DNA of 64,000 nt, taken from contig JAHIQD010000019.1 in the NCBI GenBank assembly GCA_018902795.1, positions 248,001-312,000 of the forward strand. Reading direction: 5' to 3'. A model generated the notes under the pieces. The model had not been told where the DNA came from and searched no databases. It was given only the letters and a program-made list of their open reading frames with translations. This DNA is from Bacteroidota bacterium. Lineage in GTDB: Bacteria; Bacteroidota; Bacteroidia; Flavobacteriales; Weeksellaceae. Within the stretch, counting starts at the first letter, position 1. Every line of letters starts with the position of its first letter. Positions 25,952 to 33,683 of this stretch are shown here, in pieces. The position numbers were made by a program, and so were the translations under genes.

Positions 25952-27259
25952 ATGGCACTTTTAGAAAATATACAAAATAACCACGCAGCTTTTTTAGAAA
26001 CCCTGAAACACCGTTTTCTGGATAATCAGAGAGAATCAGCTTTAAAGAAATTCTTTCAGCTGGGGATTCCCACTAAAAAAGACGAGGAATATAAATACAC
26101 CAACCTAAAGGAGATTTCAGAGAAAAATTATAACTTTTTCCCGAAAGAAACCCACAATATTACCAAAGAACAGATTGATGCACTTCATTTAGGTGAAGAA
26201 AATTTCGACTGGATTGTCTTTATTAATGGGCAACTGCACAAAGAACTTTCAAAAATTTCCATTGAAAATGTAGAATTTCTTTCTTTTAGTTTTGCTTTGA
26301 ATGATGCAAAACATAAAGAGGTTTTCGAGAAATATTTCAATACGATTGCTGCCAAAGAGCTGGCTTTTCCTAACCTGAACTTGGCTTATTGCAAACAGGG
26401 ATTTTTCTTAAAAGTTCCGAAAAATATGGTGATTGAAAAACCGATTCATGTTTTCTATGTCTCTCAGAATCAGGATGAAAACACCGTTTACAATACCAGG
26501 AATCTATTAATCGCTGAAGAAGGTTCCAAAGTAGAAATTATTGAAAGTCATCATAATTTTGACGACACTTTCGTTTTCACCAATTCAGTAACTGAAATTT
26601 TCACGTACCAAAACGCAAAAGCAGACTGGCATAAAGTGCAGAACGACAGCGATACGTCATATCTGATGGATCACACTTTTGCAAAACAGGAACGAGACAG
26701 TTTAACCACGGTTAACACTTTCACTTTTGGCGGAAAACTCGTAAGAAACAACCTCGATTTCATTCATAACGGCGAGAATATCAACTCTTTCATGAACGGA
26801 ATTACGATTATCGGAGGAGAACAGACCGTGGATCACCACACCGCCGTTCACCATAAAACCCCGAACTGCGAGAGCTACCAGAACTACAAAGGAATTTACA
26901 AAGATAAATCCCACGGCGTTTTCAACGGGAAGGTTTTTGTAGATAAAATTGCTCAGAAAACCAATGCCTATCAGCAAAATAACAATATTTTACTCGATGA
27001 AGGTGCCACGATTGATACCAAGCCGCAGCTTGAAATTTTTGCTGATGACGTGAAATGTTCACACGGCTGTACCGTTGGTCAGCTGAATGATGACGCACTT
27101 TTCTACCTGCGTGCCCGTGGAATTTCGAAAAATGAAGCCCAGGCTTTACTGTTATATGCATTTGCAAATGATGCGATGCAGAATATTGATATTGAGCCGC
27201 TTAAGATAAAGATTTCGAAACTACTCGCCGAGAAACTGGAAGTAGATATCGAATTCTAA
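25952..27259 (+). CDS. sufD: Fe-S assembly protein SufD
   Basis: 435 residues. Paralogue of SufB and partner in SufBC2D. The C-terminal part holds the conserved blocks HHKTPNCESYQNYKGI, KTNAYQQNNNILL and DDVKCSHGCTVGQL. The N-terminal 100 residues are the variable helical part. Last gene of the operon; a terminator follows directly, and sufS, which often comes next in this phylum, is missing here. Confidence 0.95.
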   Translation: MALLENIQNNHAAFLETLKHRFLDNQRESALKKFFQLGIPTKKDEEYKYTNLKEISEKNYNFFPKETHNITKEQIDALHLGEENFDWIVFINGQLHKELSKISIENVEFLSFSFALNDAKHKEVFEKYFNTIAAKELAFPNLNLAYCKQGFFLKVPKNMVIEKPIHVFYVSQNQDENTVYNTRNLLIAEEGSKVEIIESHHNFDDTFVFTNSVTEIFTYQNAKADWHKVQNDSDTSYLMDHTFAKQERDSLTTVNTFTFGGKLVRNNLDFIHNGENINSFMNGITIIGGEQTVDHHTAVHHKTPNCESYQNYKGIYKDKSHGVFNGKVFVDKIAQKTNAYQQNNNILLDEGATIDTKPQLEIFADDVKCSHGCTVGQLNDDALFYLRARGISKNEAQALLLYAFANDAMQNIDIEPLKIKISKLLAEKLEVDIEF

Positions 27260-27264
27260 AAATT

Positions 27265-27294
27265 AAAACGTGTTTATGACACGTTTTTTTTTAT
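27265..27294 (+). terminator. Terminator of sufABCD
   Basis: Stem AAAACGTGT (27265-27273) / ACACGTTTT (27279-27287), 5-base loop, then a T-run to 27294. Confidence 0.85.
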
Positions 27295-27314
27295 TATTTT
27301 TAGGGCGGACAATT

Positions 27315-27394
27315 CGCGCTCTCCGCTCATACTCCTCAGTCGGCGGCTCCACTCCGTTCCGCCGCCTCCTTGTGGGGTAACCGCTGCGATCACG
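27315..27394 (-). repeat. Dispersed structured repeat, copy 2 (GC-rich variant)
   Basis: Minus-strand element of the same family as 13803-13880. Outer stem CGTG/CGCG (27394-27391 with 27318-27315), facing segments ATCGCAGCGG and GAGCGGAGAG, and an inner stem GGCGGC/GCCGCC (27366-27361 with 27347-27342) that replaces the A/T-rich inner stem of other copies. It is antisense to the flanking genes and fills the gap between sufD and the next gene. Confidence 0.5.
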
Positions 27395-27425
27395 GCCGCA
27401 GAATCGTCTCCAAAATCAATATTCA

Positions 27426-27938
27426 ATGAATTTAGAAAATATTACGGATCATCTTGAAGCTTACAAACAGCACGACCAGATTATTGATGCGGCCAATTTC
27501 GTCATCAGCAGTTTTGGTTTGGAACATGAAAATTTCGCAGGTTTCGGTTTCCGTCCTGAACTGGAACCCAACAAAATGCTTCTCACAGCAGAAGGGGAAA
27601 TCGGGGAAAGACAAATGGTGATGATTCCGAAAAATCTTTTCGATTTCGATCTGAATTTAGTTGTCAACATGCTGGCTCACGAAATGTTGCACGTCCGCCA
27701 GAAAGCGCCGGGAAATATTGTCGAGGACAAAAACGAAAGAGAATTTCAAGCTTATTACGAAATGCTTTTTCATAAAGTTTTCCCTGAAGTTCCAGATGTA
27801 TCGGATTTTCACAAAAAATTCTTTGGCGAAAAAGCGTTGGAATATTACAGGAGAATGGGAGAGCATTCGGAATTGCAGCAAAAATATGTACAAGAAAAAC
27901 TGGAGATTGAAGCGTTAATTTCCTCAGTCACTCCATAA
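27426..27938 (+). CDS. Hypothetical HExxH protein, metallopeptidase-like
   Basis: 170 residues, family not recognised. The segment LAHEMLHVRQ (about residues 85-94) is a textbook HExxH zinc motif, and NEREFQAYYEMLFHK about 16 residues on could supply the third ligand. No signal peptide, so cytoplasmic. It is roughly the size of SprT-like proteins but without their other motifs that I can see. It converges with the rtcB-prfH-TPR operon. Confidence 0.65.
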   Translation: MNLENITDHLEAYKQHDQIIDAANFVISSFGLEHENFAGFGFRPELEPNKMLLTAEGEIGERQMVMIPKNLFDFDLNLVVNMLAHEMLHVRQKAPGNIVEDKNEREFQAYYEMLFHKVFPEVPDVSDFHKKFFGEKALEYYRRMGEHSELQQKYVQEKLEIEALISSVTP

Positions 27939-27941
27939 AAA

Positions 27942-27964
27942 AAGGAGACTTATTTCGTCTCCTT
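27942..27964. terminator. Bidirectional terminator
   Basis: 8-bp stem AAGGAGAC (27942-27949) / GTCTCCTT (27957-27964) with a 7-base loop, flanked by A-run and T-rich sequence. Its right part overlaps the last codons of the TPR gene. Confidence 0.65.
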
Positions 27965-28459
27965 CACTTTTTTAGATTTCTTCGGCATTTTTGATTTTAT
28001 GAATTTCTTTCTCTCTTTCACTGATTCCAAACTTTGTGAATTGAAGCAATATTTTTCCGTTTCTTTCAAAAAATGTAATGCATTTGTGAAACTTCCTCTC
28101 ATCTCGGAAAGTAAGGCTCTGTAATACATGATCGAGTACTTGTCAATTCCTTTTATTTTTAAAGAATAATTAATCAGTTTTTCTGCTTCCTGAAAATCCT
28201 CATTATCCAAAAGACATTTAATGTAATATTTTGGAGTATTGAGATTGGTCACATCGCATTGCATCGCTTCTTCGAAATACAGTTTTGCTTTTTCATAATC
28301 CAGAAGCATTTCGCTGTAGATTCTTCCCATCAGACAAAGCGAATCCGCGTCTTCCGGGTCGTAGGAAAGCGCATAATTCAAGGCTTCCAGACAATCCGGC
28401 AAGCTGTACGGATAATTATCCAACGCTTCGAAGTAATATTTATTTTTAGTTAAGTTCAT
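27950..28459 (-). CDS. TPR protein, third gene of the rtcB-prfH operon
   Basis: 169 residues with about four tetratricopeptide-like helical pairs (CLEALNYALSYDPEDADSL, YEKAKLYFEEAMQCD and further copies). The final 15 residues are strongly basic (KSKMPKKSKKVKETK), compatible with RNA contact. No signal peptide. Its ATG lies inside the prfH gene: the reading frames overlap by 14 bases, suggesting translational coupling. A role in RNA repair or ribosome rescue is inference from that coupling only. Confidence 0.75.
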   Translation of the reverse strand: MNLTKNKYYFEALDNYPYSLPDCLEALNYALSYDPEDADSLCLMGRIYSEMLLDYEKAKLYFEEAMQCDVTNLNTPKYYIKCLLDNEDFQEAEKLINYSLKIKGIDKYSIMYYRALLSEMRGSFTNALHFLKETEKYCFNSQSLESVKERKKFIKSKMPKKSKKVKETK

Positions 28460-29144
28460 TTCTGTAATTTTTTAATTCGTTTTTCAGGCGATTTCTATCT
28501 TTTTTGAAAGATGTGTCCTGATGATTCTTTTTAAAATCGGTTCCGGAAAATGTCCGGATTGGATTTCCTCTCTGAACATTTAAATGATTGTTCCACGTTT
28601 CCTGCATTCTCCTTTCCAACTGTTGAATATGAAGTGCCATTACTTTTTCTTTCAATCGGATAACAGAAAGCTTCTTATTCTCCAATTGTGAACGGGAATC
28701 CTGCACGAAAACGCTTTGTCCGGTTTTCAGATCCGTTGCCCGAACTGCAGTTTCCACTTTATTCACGTTTTGTCCGCCACTTCCCTGGCTTCTCGCGGTT
28801 TGAAACTGAATTTGTTTTTCACTAAATTCAGTTTTCTCCAAACCTTCGAGTTCAAAAATTCCGATAAACCAATTGCTTCGTTTATGTAGTTTTCTGAAAG
28901 TGCTTTTGCCAACCCAAAGAATGCTTCCGAGCCAGGTTTCCAAAAACCCGTTCACTTCTTTTCCTTTTAAAAGTAAGGTTGCGGATTTCAACGTCAGGTT
29001 TTCATCGCCATTTTCACGGTGAATGATCTCGTAATCGATTTTATTATTTTTTGCGTCCTCAAGGAAAATCTTCAGCACTTTGGCAACTACCCATTGACAT
29101 TCTAAAGGTCCTCTTCCTGAGGTTATCTGTATTATTTTGTCCAT
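28446..29144 (-). CDS. prfH: Peptide chain release factor H homologue
   Basis: 232 residues. Release-factor fold without the N-terminal domain and without the codon-reading domain of RF1/RF2. The catalytic GGQ is intact at residues 123-125 (SGGQNVNKVET). PrfH proteins are known to pair with RtcB; published work reports that the pair acts on ribosomes damaged in 16S rRNA, PrfH releasing the nascent chain and RtcB resealing the RNA. The ATG at 29144 fits the family start (MDKIIQITSGRGPLECQW). The longer frame from 29168 runs into a repeat. Confidence 0.88.
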   Translation of the reverse strand: MDKIIQITSGRGPLECQWVVAKVLKIFLEDAKNNKIDYEIIHRENGDENLTLKSATLLLKGKEVNGFLETWLGSILWVGKSTFRKLHKRSNWFIGIFELEGLEKTEFSEKQIQFQTARSQGSGGQNVNKVETAVRATDLKTGQSVFVQDSRSQLENKKLSVIRLKEKVMALHIQQLERRMQETWNNHLNVQRGNPIRTFSGTDFKKNHQDTSFKKDRNRLKNELKNYRNELN

Positions 29145-29162
29145 TGTTTTTAATGTATTAAC

Positions 29163-29228
29163 TGTCATTCCGACGAAGGAGGAATCACAATTGAATTTTT
29201 GAGATTCTTCACTCCGTTCAGAATGACA
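29163..29228. repeat. Palindromic intergenic repeat between rtcB and prfH
   Basis: A 66-base imperfect palindrome with ends TGTCATTC (29163-29170) and GAATGACA (29221-29228), and inner arms GGAGGAATC and GATTCTTCACTCC. It is of the TGTCATTC...GAATGACA type seen interspersed in many bacterial genomes. It occupies nearly the whole gap inside the operon. Confidence 0.7.
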
Positions 29229-29239
29229 AACTGTAAAGT

Positions 29240-30631
29240 TTACTTATCCATTCTCACAATTCGGGGTTGAAAAGTTCCCAGAATATCGACCAGTTCGCTT
29301 TGCGCATTCATCACTTCATTGATGTCTTTGTAAGCCATCGGTGCTTCTTCCGCATTTCCGCCCATTAAGGTGACATTTTTAAGTTTTAATTCTTTTTTAA
29401 TATCATTTTGGGTGAAACGGTTTCTGCATTCTCCCCTAGAAAAAGCCCGTCCTGCGCCGTGCGAAGCTGAGTTCAGAGAATCCGGATTTCCTTTTCCACG
29501 AACGATAAATCCTTTTGCCGTCATCGAACCGGGAATCATTCCCAACTCGTTTTCGTTGGCGGGAGTTGCACCTTTTCTGTGAACAATCACTTCTTTTCCG
29601 TTATGGATTTCTTTCCACGCAAAATTGTGATGGTTTTCGATTCTGGCTTTCACTCTTCCACCAACTGCTTTTACCAATCTTCTGTGAATATCGTCGTGAC
29701 AAGCCGAAGCATAATCTCCTGCGAGATTCATCGCTGTCCAGTATTCTATTCCAAGATGCGTATTCAAATCCAGCCAGGCGAAGTTCTGCGCTTCTTTCGG
29801 CAACGGACACTGATCTGTCGCTACTCTTGAATAATACTGGGCGATTTCTGCTCCCAAGCCACGGGAACCGCTGTGTGAAAGAATTCCGAGGTATTTTCCT
29901 TTTGGAAGATTGATTTGTTCGTTCTCTTCCGTAATCTCCACTTCTCCAAATTCCACAAAGTGATTTCCGCCGCCGGAACTTCCCATCTGTTTGATGGCTT
30001 TTCCTTTTAATCTTCTCAAAACCGGAATTAAATTAAACGTATCTCTTTCGAAAATTTCGTGATCGACATGAGATTTGTGCGTTTCGTACATTCCGAATTT
30101 GGTGTGTTCGGCAAGCGCTTTTTCGTATTTATCTCTTGCTCCGTCGAGATATGAAATCGGGGTATCCAAAATACTGAGCGACATTCTGCAACCGATATCC
30201 ATCCCGACTCCGTAAGGAATCACGGCATTTTCTACCGCCAAAACTCCTCCGATCGGAAGTCCGTAACCGCTGTGTGCATCGGGCATTAAAGCACCTTGAG
30301 TTGCAATTGGCAATTTCAATGCGGTATACAATTGGTTTTTTGCTTCATCCGAAATGTTATTTCCGAAAATTTGGAAAGTTGCTCTATTGGTGTTGAGCAT
30401 TCTTTTTTCTGTTTTCTTTGATGAAAGCAAAGCTTCTGCGATTTGTCCGAATGTTAAATCTTTCTCGAAGTTCTCCGGATTTTGCTGGATTTCCTTTAAC
30501 AGAGATTTCACGTAATGAATATTTTTGGTCGCAAAATTTCTCTTCATAACTTCTAAAGCGATGTTGACGCTTTGATTATTTGGATAACCTAATTTTAATA
30601 TATCTTTTCCTTTAAGTTTTAAATTTCCCAT
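29240..30631 (-). CDS. rtcB: RNA-splicing ligase RtcB
   Basis: 463 residues. Joins RNA 2',3'-cyclic phosphate or 3'-phosphate ends to 5'-OH ends, using GTP and Mn2+. The guanylylated histidine is His391 in SASHGAGRAFSR. Metal-site motifs are present: DIGCRM (Cys148), GGGNHF (His224), LSHSGSRG. Downstream prfH makes this the repair type of RtcB. The ATG at 30631 is chosen because the upstream ATG at 30655 lacks conservation. Confidence 0.92.
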   Translation of the reverse strand: MGNLKLKGKDILKLGYPNNQSVNIALEVMKRNFATKNIHYVKSLLKEIQQNPENFEKDLTFGQIAEALLSSKKTEKRMLNTNRATFQIFGNNISDEAKNQLYTALKLPIATQGALMPDAHSGYGLPIGGVLAVENAVIPYGVGMDIGCRMSLSILDTPISYLDGARDKYEKALAEHTKFGMYETHKSHVDHEIFERDTFNLIPVLRRLKGKAIKQMGSSGGGNHFVEFGEVEITEENEQINLPKGKYLGILSHSGSRGLGAEIAQYYSRVATDQCPLPKEAQNFAWLDLNTHLGIEYWTAMNLAGDYASACHDDIHRRLVKAVGGRVKARIENHHNFAWKEIHNGKEVIVHRKGATPANENELGMIPGSMTAKGFIVRGKGNPDSLNSASHGAGRAFSRGECRNRFTQNDIKKELKLKNVTLMGGNAEEAPMAYKDINEVMNAQSELVDILGTFQPRIVRMDK

Positions 30632-30696
30632 TGCTTTTTTATAAAATATTACCATTTAGACACAAGATTTGTGACATTCCTGTATCGATTGTTTTT

Positions 30697-30716
30697 TCAA
30701 CTATAATTTTAGTTGA
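30697..30716. promoter_or_regulatory. Inverted repeat upstream of rtcB, possible operator
   Basis: 7-bp arms TCAACTA (30697-30703) and TAGTTGA (30710-30716) with a 6-base spacer, 66 bases before the rtcB ATG. No TAnnTTTG element is seen close to rtcB. Confidence 0.3.
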
Positions 30717-30778
30717 TTTCATGAATGGTCAGAATTTTCAATTTTCTGATAAATGTTGATTTGAGCTGAAATCCCTAG

Positions 30779-30870
30779 CCCCGATTGCAGTGGAAATCCT
30801 TTTTTTTGCGTAGGCTTGAAAAAAGCGATGGTAAAAAAGATTGCAACGGAAAGCGGAAAATAGCTCCTAA
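30779..30870 (+). repeat. Dispersed structured repeat, copy 3
   Basis: Plus-strand element: AGCCCCGATTGCAGTGG at the left, GATTGCAACGGAAAGCGG at the right. Outer stem CCG/CGG, inner stem ATCCTTTTTT / AAAAAAGAT. It ends in GCTCCTAA like copy 4. It lies upstream of rtcB and antisense to it. Confidence 0.5.
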
Positions 30871-30920
30871 TAAAAATTGATTTCGGGGAAAGTTATTTTG
30901 AGTTTGAAATATTGCGCAAT

Positions 30921-30952
30921 AAAAAACCCGAAATCTTACGACTTCGGGTTTT
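30921..30952 (-). terminator. Terminator of the small RNA unit
   Basis: Minus-strand hairpin AAAACCCGAAGTC / GATTTCGGGTTTT, loop GTAA, then T-run. The one non-Watson-Crick pair is G-U on the minus strand and would be A-C on the plus strand, so it is built for minus-strand transcription. Confidence 0.8.
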
Positions 30953-30974
30953 GATATTTCATTATACTGTTGTT

Positions 30975-31052
30975 CTAAGAATGTACCAAACCACGAAGCC
31001 CTGCCTTTGCAAAAGGCAATCCTACTGATGAATGTTGATTAATTTTGAACAT
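30975..31052 (-). CDS. Possible 25-residue peptide inside the small RNA unit
   Basis: ATG at 31052 to TAG at 30975. The peptide starts MFKINQHSSVGLPF and ends AKAGLRGLVHS; net basic with a hydrophobic/glycine middle. It begins about 37 bases after the predicted transcription start and fills the middle of the transcript. The start codon and the codons around it are inside the predicted hairpins, so either the RNA structure or the peptide may be the product. Not recognised. Confidence 0.3.
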   Translation of the reverse strand: MFKINQHSSVGLPFAKAGLRGLVHS

Positions 31053-31094
31053 TGCTTCGTTGTTTTTTTGTTGGTTGAACTTGATTTTCAGGTG

Positions 31095-31124
31095 CAAATA
31101 TAGAATAAATTCTGGAACTGCAAA
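31095..31124 (-). promoter_or_regulatory. Promoter of the small RNA unit
   Basis: Minus strand TTTG (31124-31121), an 18-base spacer, and TATATTTG (31102-31095): a perfect match to the Bacteroidetes consensus. It begins 2 bases after the mutase stop codon. Confidence 0.6.
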
Positions 31125-31126
31125 TT

Positions 31127-33244
31127 TTAGCTTAACATTTTTTCCAAAATCTCACACGCCGATTTCGGCAAATTAGTTCCCGGACCGAAAATATGATCGG
31201 CTCCGTTTTGATAAAGGAAATCGTAATCCTGTTGCGGAATTACCCCCCCGACAACTATTGTAATATCATCTGCGCCCAGTTTTTTCAGTTCTTCCACTAC
31301 TTGCGGAACGAGCGTTTTGTGACCGGCAGCCAAAGAAGAAACTCCAAGAATGTGAATATCATTTTCCACAGCCTGTTTCGCCACTTCTTCGGGGGTTTGG
31401 AACAATGGTGCAACATCTACATCAAATCCCATGTCCGCAAAAGCCGTTGCTACAACTTTTGCACCGCGGTCGTGACCGTCCTGACCCATTTTTGCCACCA
31501 TAATTCTTGGTCTGCGTCCTTCCTGATCCTCAAATTTCTGAGTTAAGGCAACGGCTTTTTCAAAGTACTCATTTTTACCTGCATTCATAGCATAAACTCC
31601 CTGTATGGTTCTGATATTGGCTTTATATCTTCCGAAACTTTCTTCCATCGCATCGCTCATTTCTCCCAAAGTTACTCTTCTTCGTGCGGCTTCGATACAG
31701 ATTTCCAAAAGATTTCCTTTTCCTGTTTTGGCCGACTCTTTCAGTTTTTCTATAATTTCTGAAACTTTTTCAGCATTTCTTTGGGATTTTATCTGATGCA
31801 GTCTTTCGATCTGTTTTCTACGTACTTCGGAATTATCGATATCAAGAATCTCGAGTTCCATTTGTTTCTGTGTAGATTTAAAGGAATTTACCCCGATGAT
31901 GAATTCTTCTCCGCTGTCGATTTTTGCCTGTTTTTTTGCAGCGGCTTCCTCAATTCTCATTTTCGGAATTCCTGCTTCGATGGCTTTGGTCATTCCGCCT
32001 TCTTTTTCAACTTCATCGATGAATTTCATTGCTTCATCAATCATTTGCCGGGTTAAACTTTCAACTAAATGACTTCCGCCCATAGGATCAACAACATCGC
32101 AAATTCCGCTTTCCTGCTGAAGAATGATTTGGGTATTTCTTGCAATTTTCGCGGAATAATCAGTTGGTAAAGCAATGGCTTCATCAAGGGCATTCGTGTG
32201 CAAAGACTGGGTTCCTCCCAAAGCTGAAGACAAAGCTTCAATTGCTGTTCTGGTGATATTATTAAAAGGTTCCTGTTCAGTTAAACTCCATCCCGAAGTT
32301 TGGGAATGCGTTCTTAATGCTAAAGATTTCGGATTCTGAGGATTAAACTGCGTTAAAAGATCAGCCCAGATTACCCGTGCGGCTCGCATCTTTGCAATTT
32401 CCATAAAATGATTCATGCCGATTGCCCAGAAGAATGATAACCGCGGTGCAAAATCGTCCACTTTCATCCCGGCTTTTATTCCGGTTCTTACATATTCAAG
32501 ACCATCTGCCAAGGTATAAGCCATTTCGAGAACGGGTGTGGCCCCGGCTTCCTGCATGTGATATCCTGAAATAGAAATAGAATTGAATTTCGGAATATTA
32601 TTAGCGGAATATTCAAAAATATCAGCGATGATTTTCATGGAAGGAGTTGGCGGATAAATGTAGGTGTTTCTCACCATGAATTCTTTAAGAATATCATTTT
32701 GGATAGTTCCAGAAAGCTTCTCCTGTGAAACGCCCTGCTCTTCCGCTGCCACGATATAAAATGCCAGAACAGGCAAAACGGCTCCGTTCATCGTCATGGA
32801 AACTGATATTTCGTCTAATGGAATTTCATTGAATAAAATCTTCATATCCTCTATGGAATCAATGGCTACACCAGCTTTTCCAACGTCTCCAACTACTCTT
32901 GGATGATCAGAATCATAACCCCGGTGAGTTGCCAAATCAAATGCTACTGACAAACCTTTTTGTCCGGCGGCTAAATTTCTTCTGTAAAAAGCATTGGATT
33001 CTTCTGCAGTTGAAAATCCGGCATATTGCCTGATCGTCCAGGGTTTCTGAACATACATTGTCGAATAAGGACCGCGTAAATAGGGTGCAATTCCGGCAGA
33101 GTATCTCTTTTCAGTTAAATGTTTTGAGTCCCTCTCGGTGTAGGATGATTTCAATTCCAAACCGTCTTTTTCGAAATTATACAATGTGTGCTGTACATAA
33201 TCCAGAGAAAAATCCGGAGTTTCGGTAAGAATCTTTTTACGCAT
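31127..33244 (-). CDS. scpA: Methylmalonyl-CoA mutase, large catalytic subunit
   Basis: 705 residues. Adenosylcobalamin enzyme interconverting succinyl-CoA and methylmalonyl-CoA. The TIM-barrel CoA-binding part carries RPWTIRQYAGFSTAEESN and the segment MTMNGAVLPVLAFYIVAAEEQ. The C-terminal B12 domain carries DxHxxG (Asp589, His591, Gly594) in GQDGHDRGAKV and the later GVSSLAAGH and VVGGVIP loops. The small subunit (mutA) often lies directly upstream in this phylum, but I see none between 33245 and 33367. No cobalamin riboswitch is recognised before it. Confidence 0.93.
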   Translation of the reverse strand: MRKKILTETPDFSLDYVQHTLYNFEKDGLELKSSYTERDSKHLTEKRYSAGIAPYLRGPYSTMYVQKPWTIRQYAGFSTAEESNAFYRRNLAAGQKGLSVAFDLATHRGYDSDHPRVVGDVGKAGVAIDSIEDMKILFNEIPLDEISVSMTMNGAVLPVLAFYIVAAEEQGVSQEKLSGTIQNDILKEFMVRNTYIYPPTPSMKIIADIFEYSANNIPKFNSISISGYHMQEAGATPVLEMAYTLADGLEYVRTGIKAGMKVDDFAPRLSFFWAIGMNHFMEIAKMRAARVIWADLLTQFNPQNPKSLALRTHSQTSGWSLTEQEPFNNITRTAIEALSSALGGTQSLHTNALDEAIALPTDYSAKIARNTQIILQQESGICDVVDPMGGSHLVESLTRQMIDEAMKFIDEVEKEGGMTKAIEAGIPKMRIEEAAAKKQAKIDSGEEFIIGVNSFKSTQKQMELEILDIDNSEVRRKQIERLHQIKSQRNAEKVSEIIEKLKESAKTGKGNLLEICIEAARRRVTLGEMSDAMEESFGRYKANIRTIQGVYAMNAGKNEYFEKAVALTQKFEDQEGRRPRIMVAKMGQDGHDRGAKVVATAFADMGFDVDVAPLFQTPEEVAKQAVENDIHILGVSSLAAGHKTLVPQVVEELKKLGADDITIVVGGVIPQQDYDFLYQNGADHIFGPGTNLPKSACEILEKMLS

Positions 33245-33317
33245 TGGTCTTAAAAATTAAAAAAGTAAAGTTACAAAATTTAGGGAAGGCACCTATGTAG
33301 AATTGATATAGGAATAA

Positions 33318-33342
33318 AAAAAGCCTTCCCGGAAGGAAGACT
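33318..33342 (-). terminator. Probable terminator of the 33368 lipoprotein gene
   Basis: Minus-strand hairpin CCTTC/GAAGG within CCTTCCGGGAAGGC, followed by a T-run. Confidence 0.5.
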
Positions 33343-33367
33343 TTCTTATTTTATCAAATAAAATAAA

Positions 33368-33634
33368 TTATTTTGTGATGTTACCGTCACCGTCGGTAGC
33401 ATCTTTTGCTGCATCTTTTACTTCAGCTGCACCTTTCTTCATTGCATCACCTGTAGCATCAATAGCTTTGCCCGCTGCTGAAGAATCTGAGATAATCGGT
33501 AAAGAATCGTTGTCTACAACTACTGCGGTTGCTGTAGAATCTGTCTGAACATCTGTCGCTGCAGTTTCAGTTTTTTTACAAGAAATTAAAGTTACTGCCG
33601 CAAAAGCCGCCGCCATAAAAATTGATTTTTTCAT
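33368..33634 (-). CDS. Small hypothetical lipoprotein
   Basis: 88 residues. Lipoprotein signal (lipobox LISC, Cys19). The mature part is low-complexity, rich in Ala, Asp, Thr and Lys, with an amphipathic alanine/lysine helix (GDAMKKGAAEVKDAAKDA) like those of small stress-type or coiled envelope lipoproteins. No family recognised. Its own terminator lies upstream of the mutase gene. Confidence 0.7.
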   Translation of the reverse strand: MKKSIFMAAAFAAVTLISCKKTETAATDVQTDSTATAVVVDNDSLPIISDSSAAGKAIDATGDAMKKGAAEVKDAAKDATDGDGNITK

Positions 33635-33683
33635 AATATAATATTTTTAATTTCCGCTAATATAGAAAAATCTGAATAAACTC

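Larger units (their letters stand above)
30921..31089 (-). ncRNA. Candidate small RNA gene with its own promoter and terminator
   Basis: The 495-base gap between the mutase gene and rtcB holds a complete minus-strand transcription unit: promoter at 31124-31095, expected start near 31089, terminator ending near 30921, about 170 nt. The predicted RNA folds as a closing stem ACGAAGC (31060-31054) / GCTTCGT (30999-30993), which encloses hairpins AATGTT/AACATT and TGCCTTT/AAAGGCA, that is, a three-way junction; ACCAA/TTGGT can extend the closing stem. I do not recognise the family. A 25-codon frame lies inside it, so it could instead be a small mRNA. Confidence 0.55.

Noticed and set aside
29145..29168. 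Longer start for prfH
   Set aside because: The added codons enter the palindromic repeat; the ATG at 29144 begins at the conserved N-terminus.
30632..31126. tmRNA, SRP RNA or cobalamin riboswitch near the mutase gene
   Set aside because: No CCA-type acceptor or tag frame, no GGAAGCAGC-type SRP loop, and no B12 box; the element is also downstream of the mutase gene.
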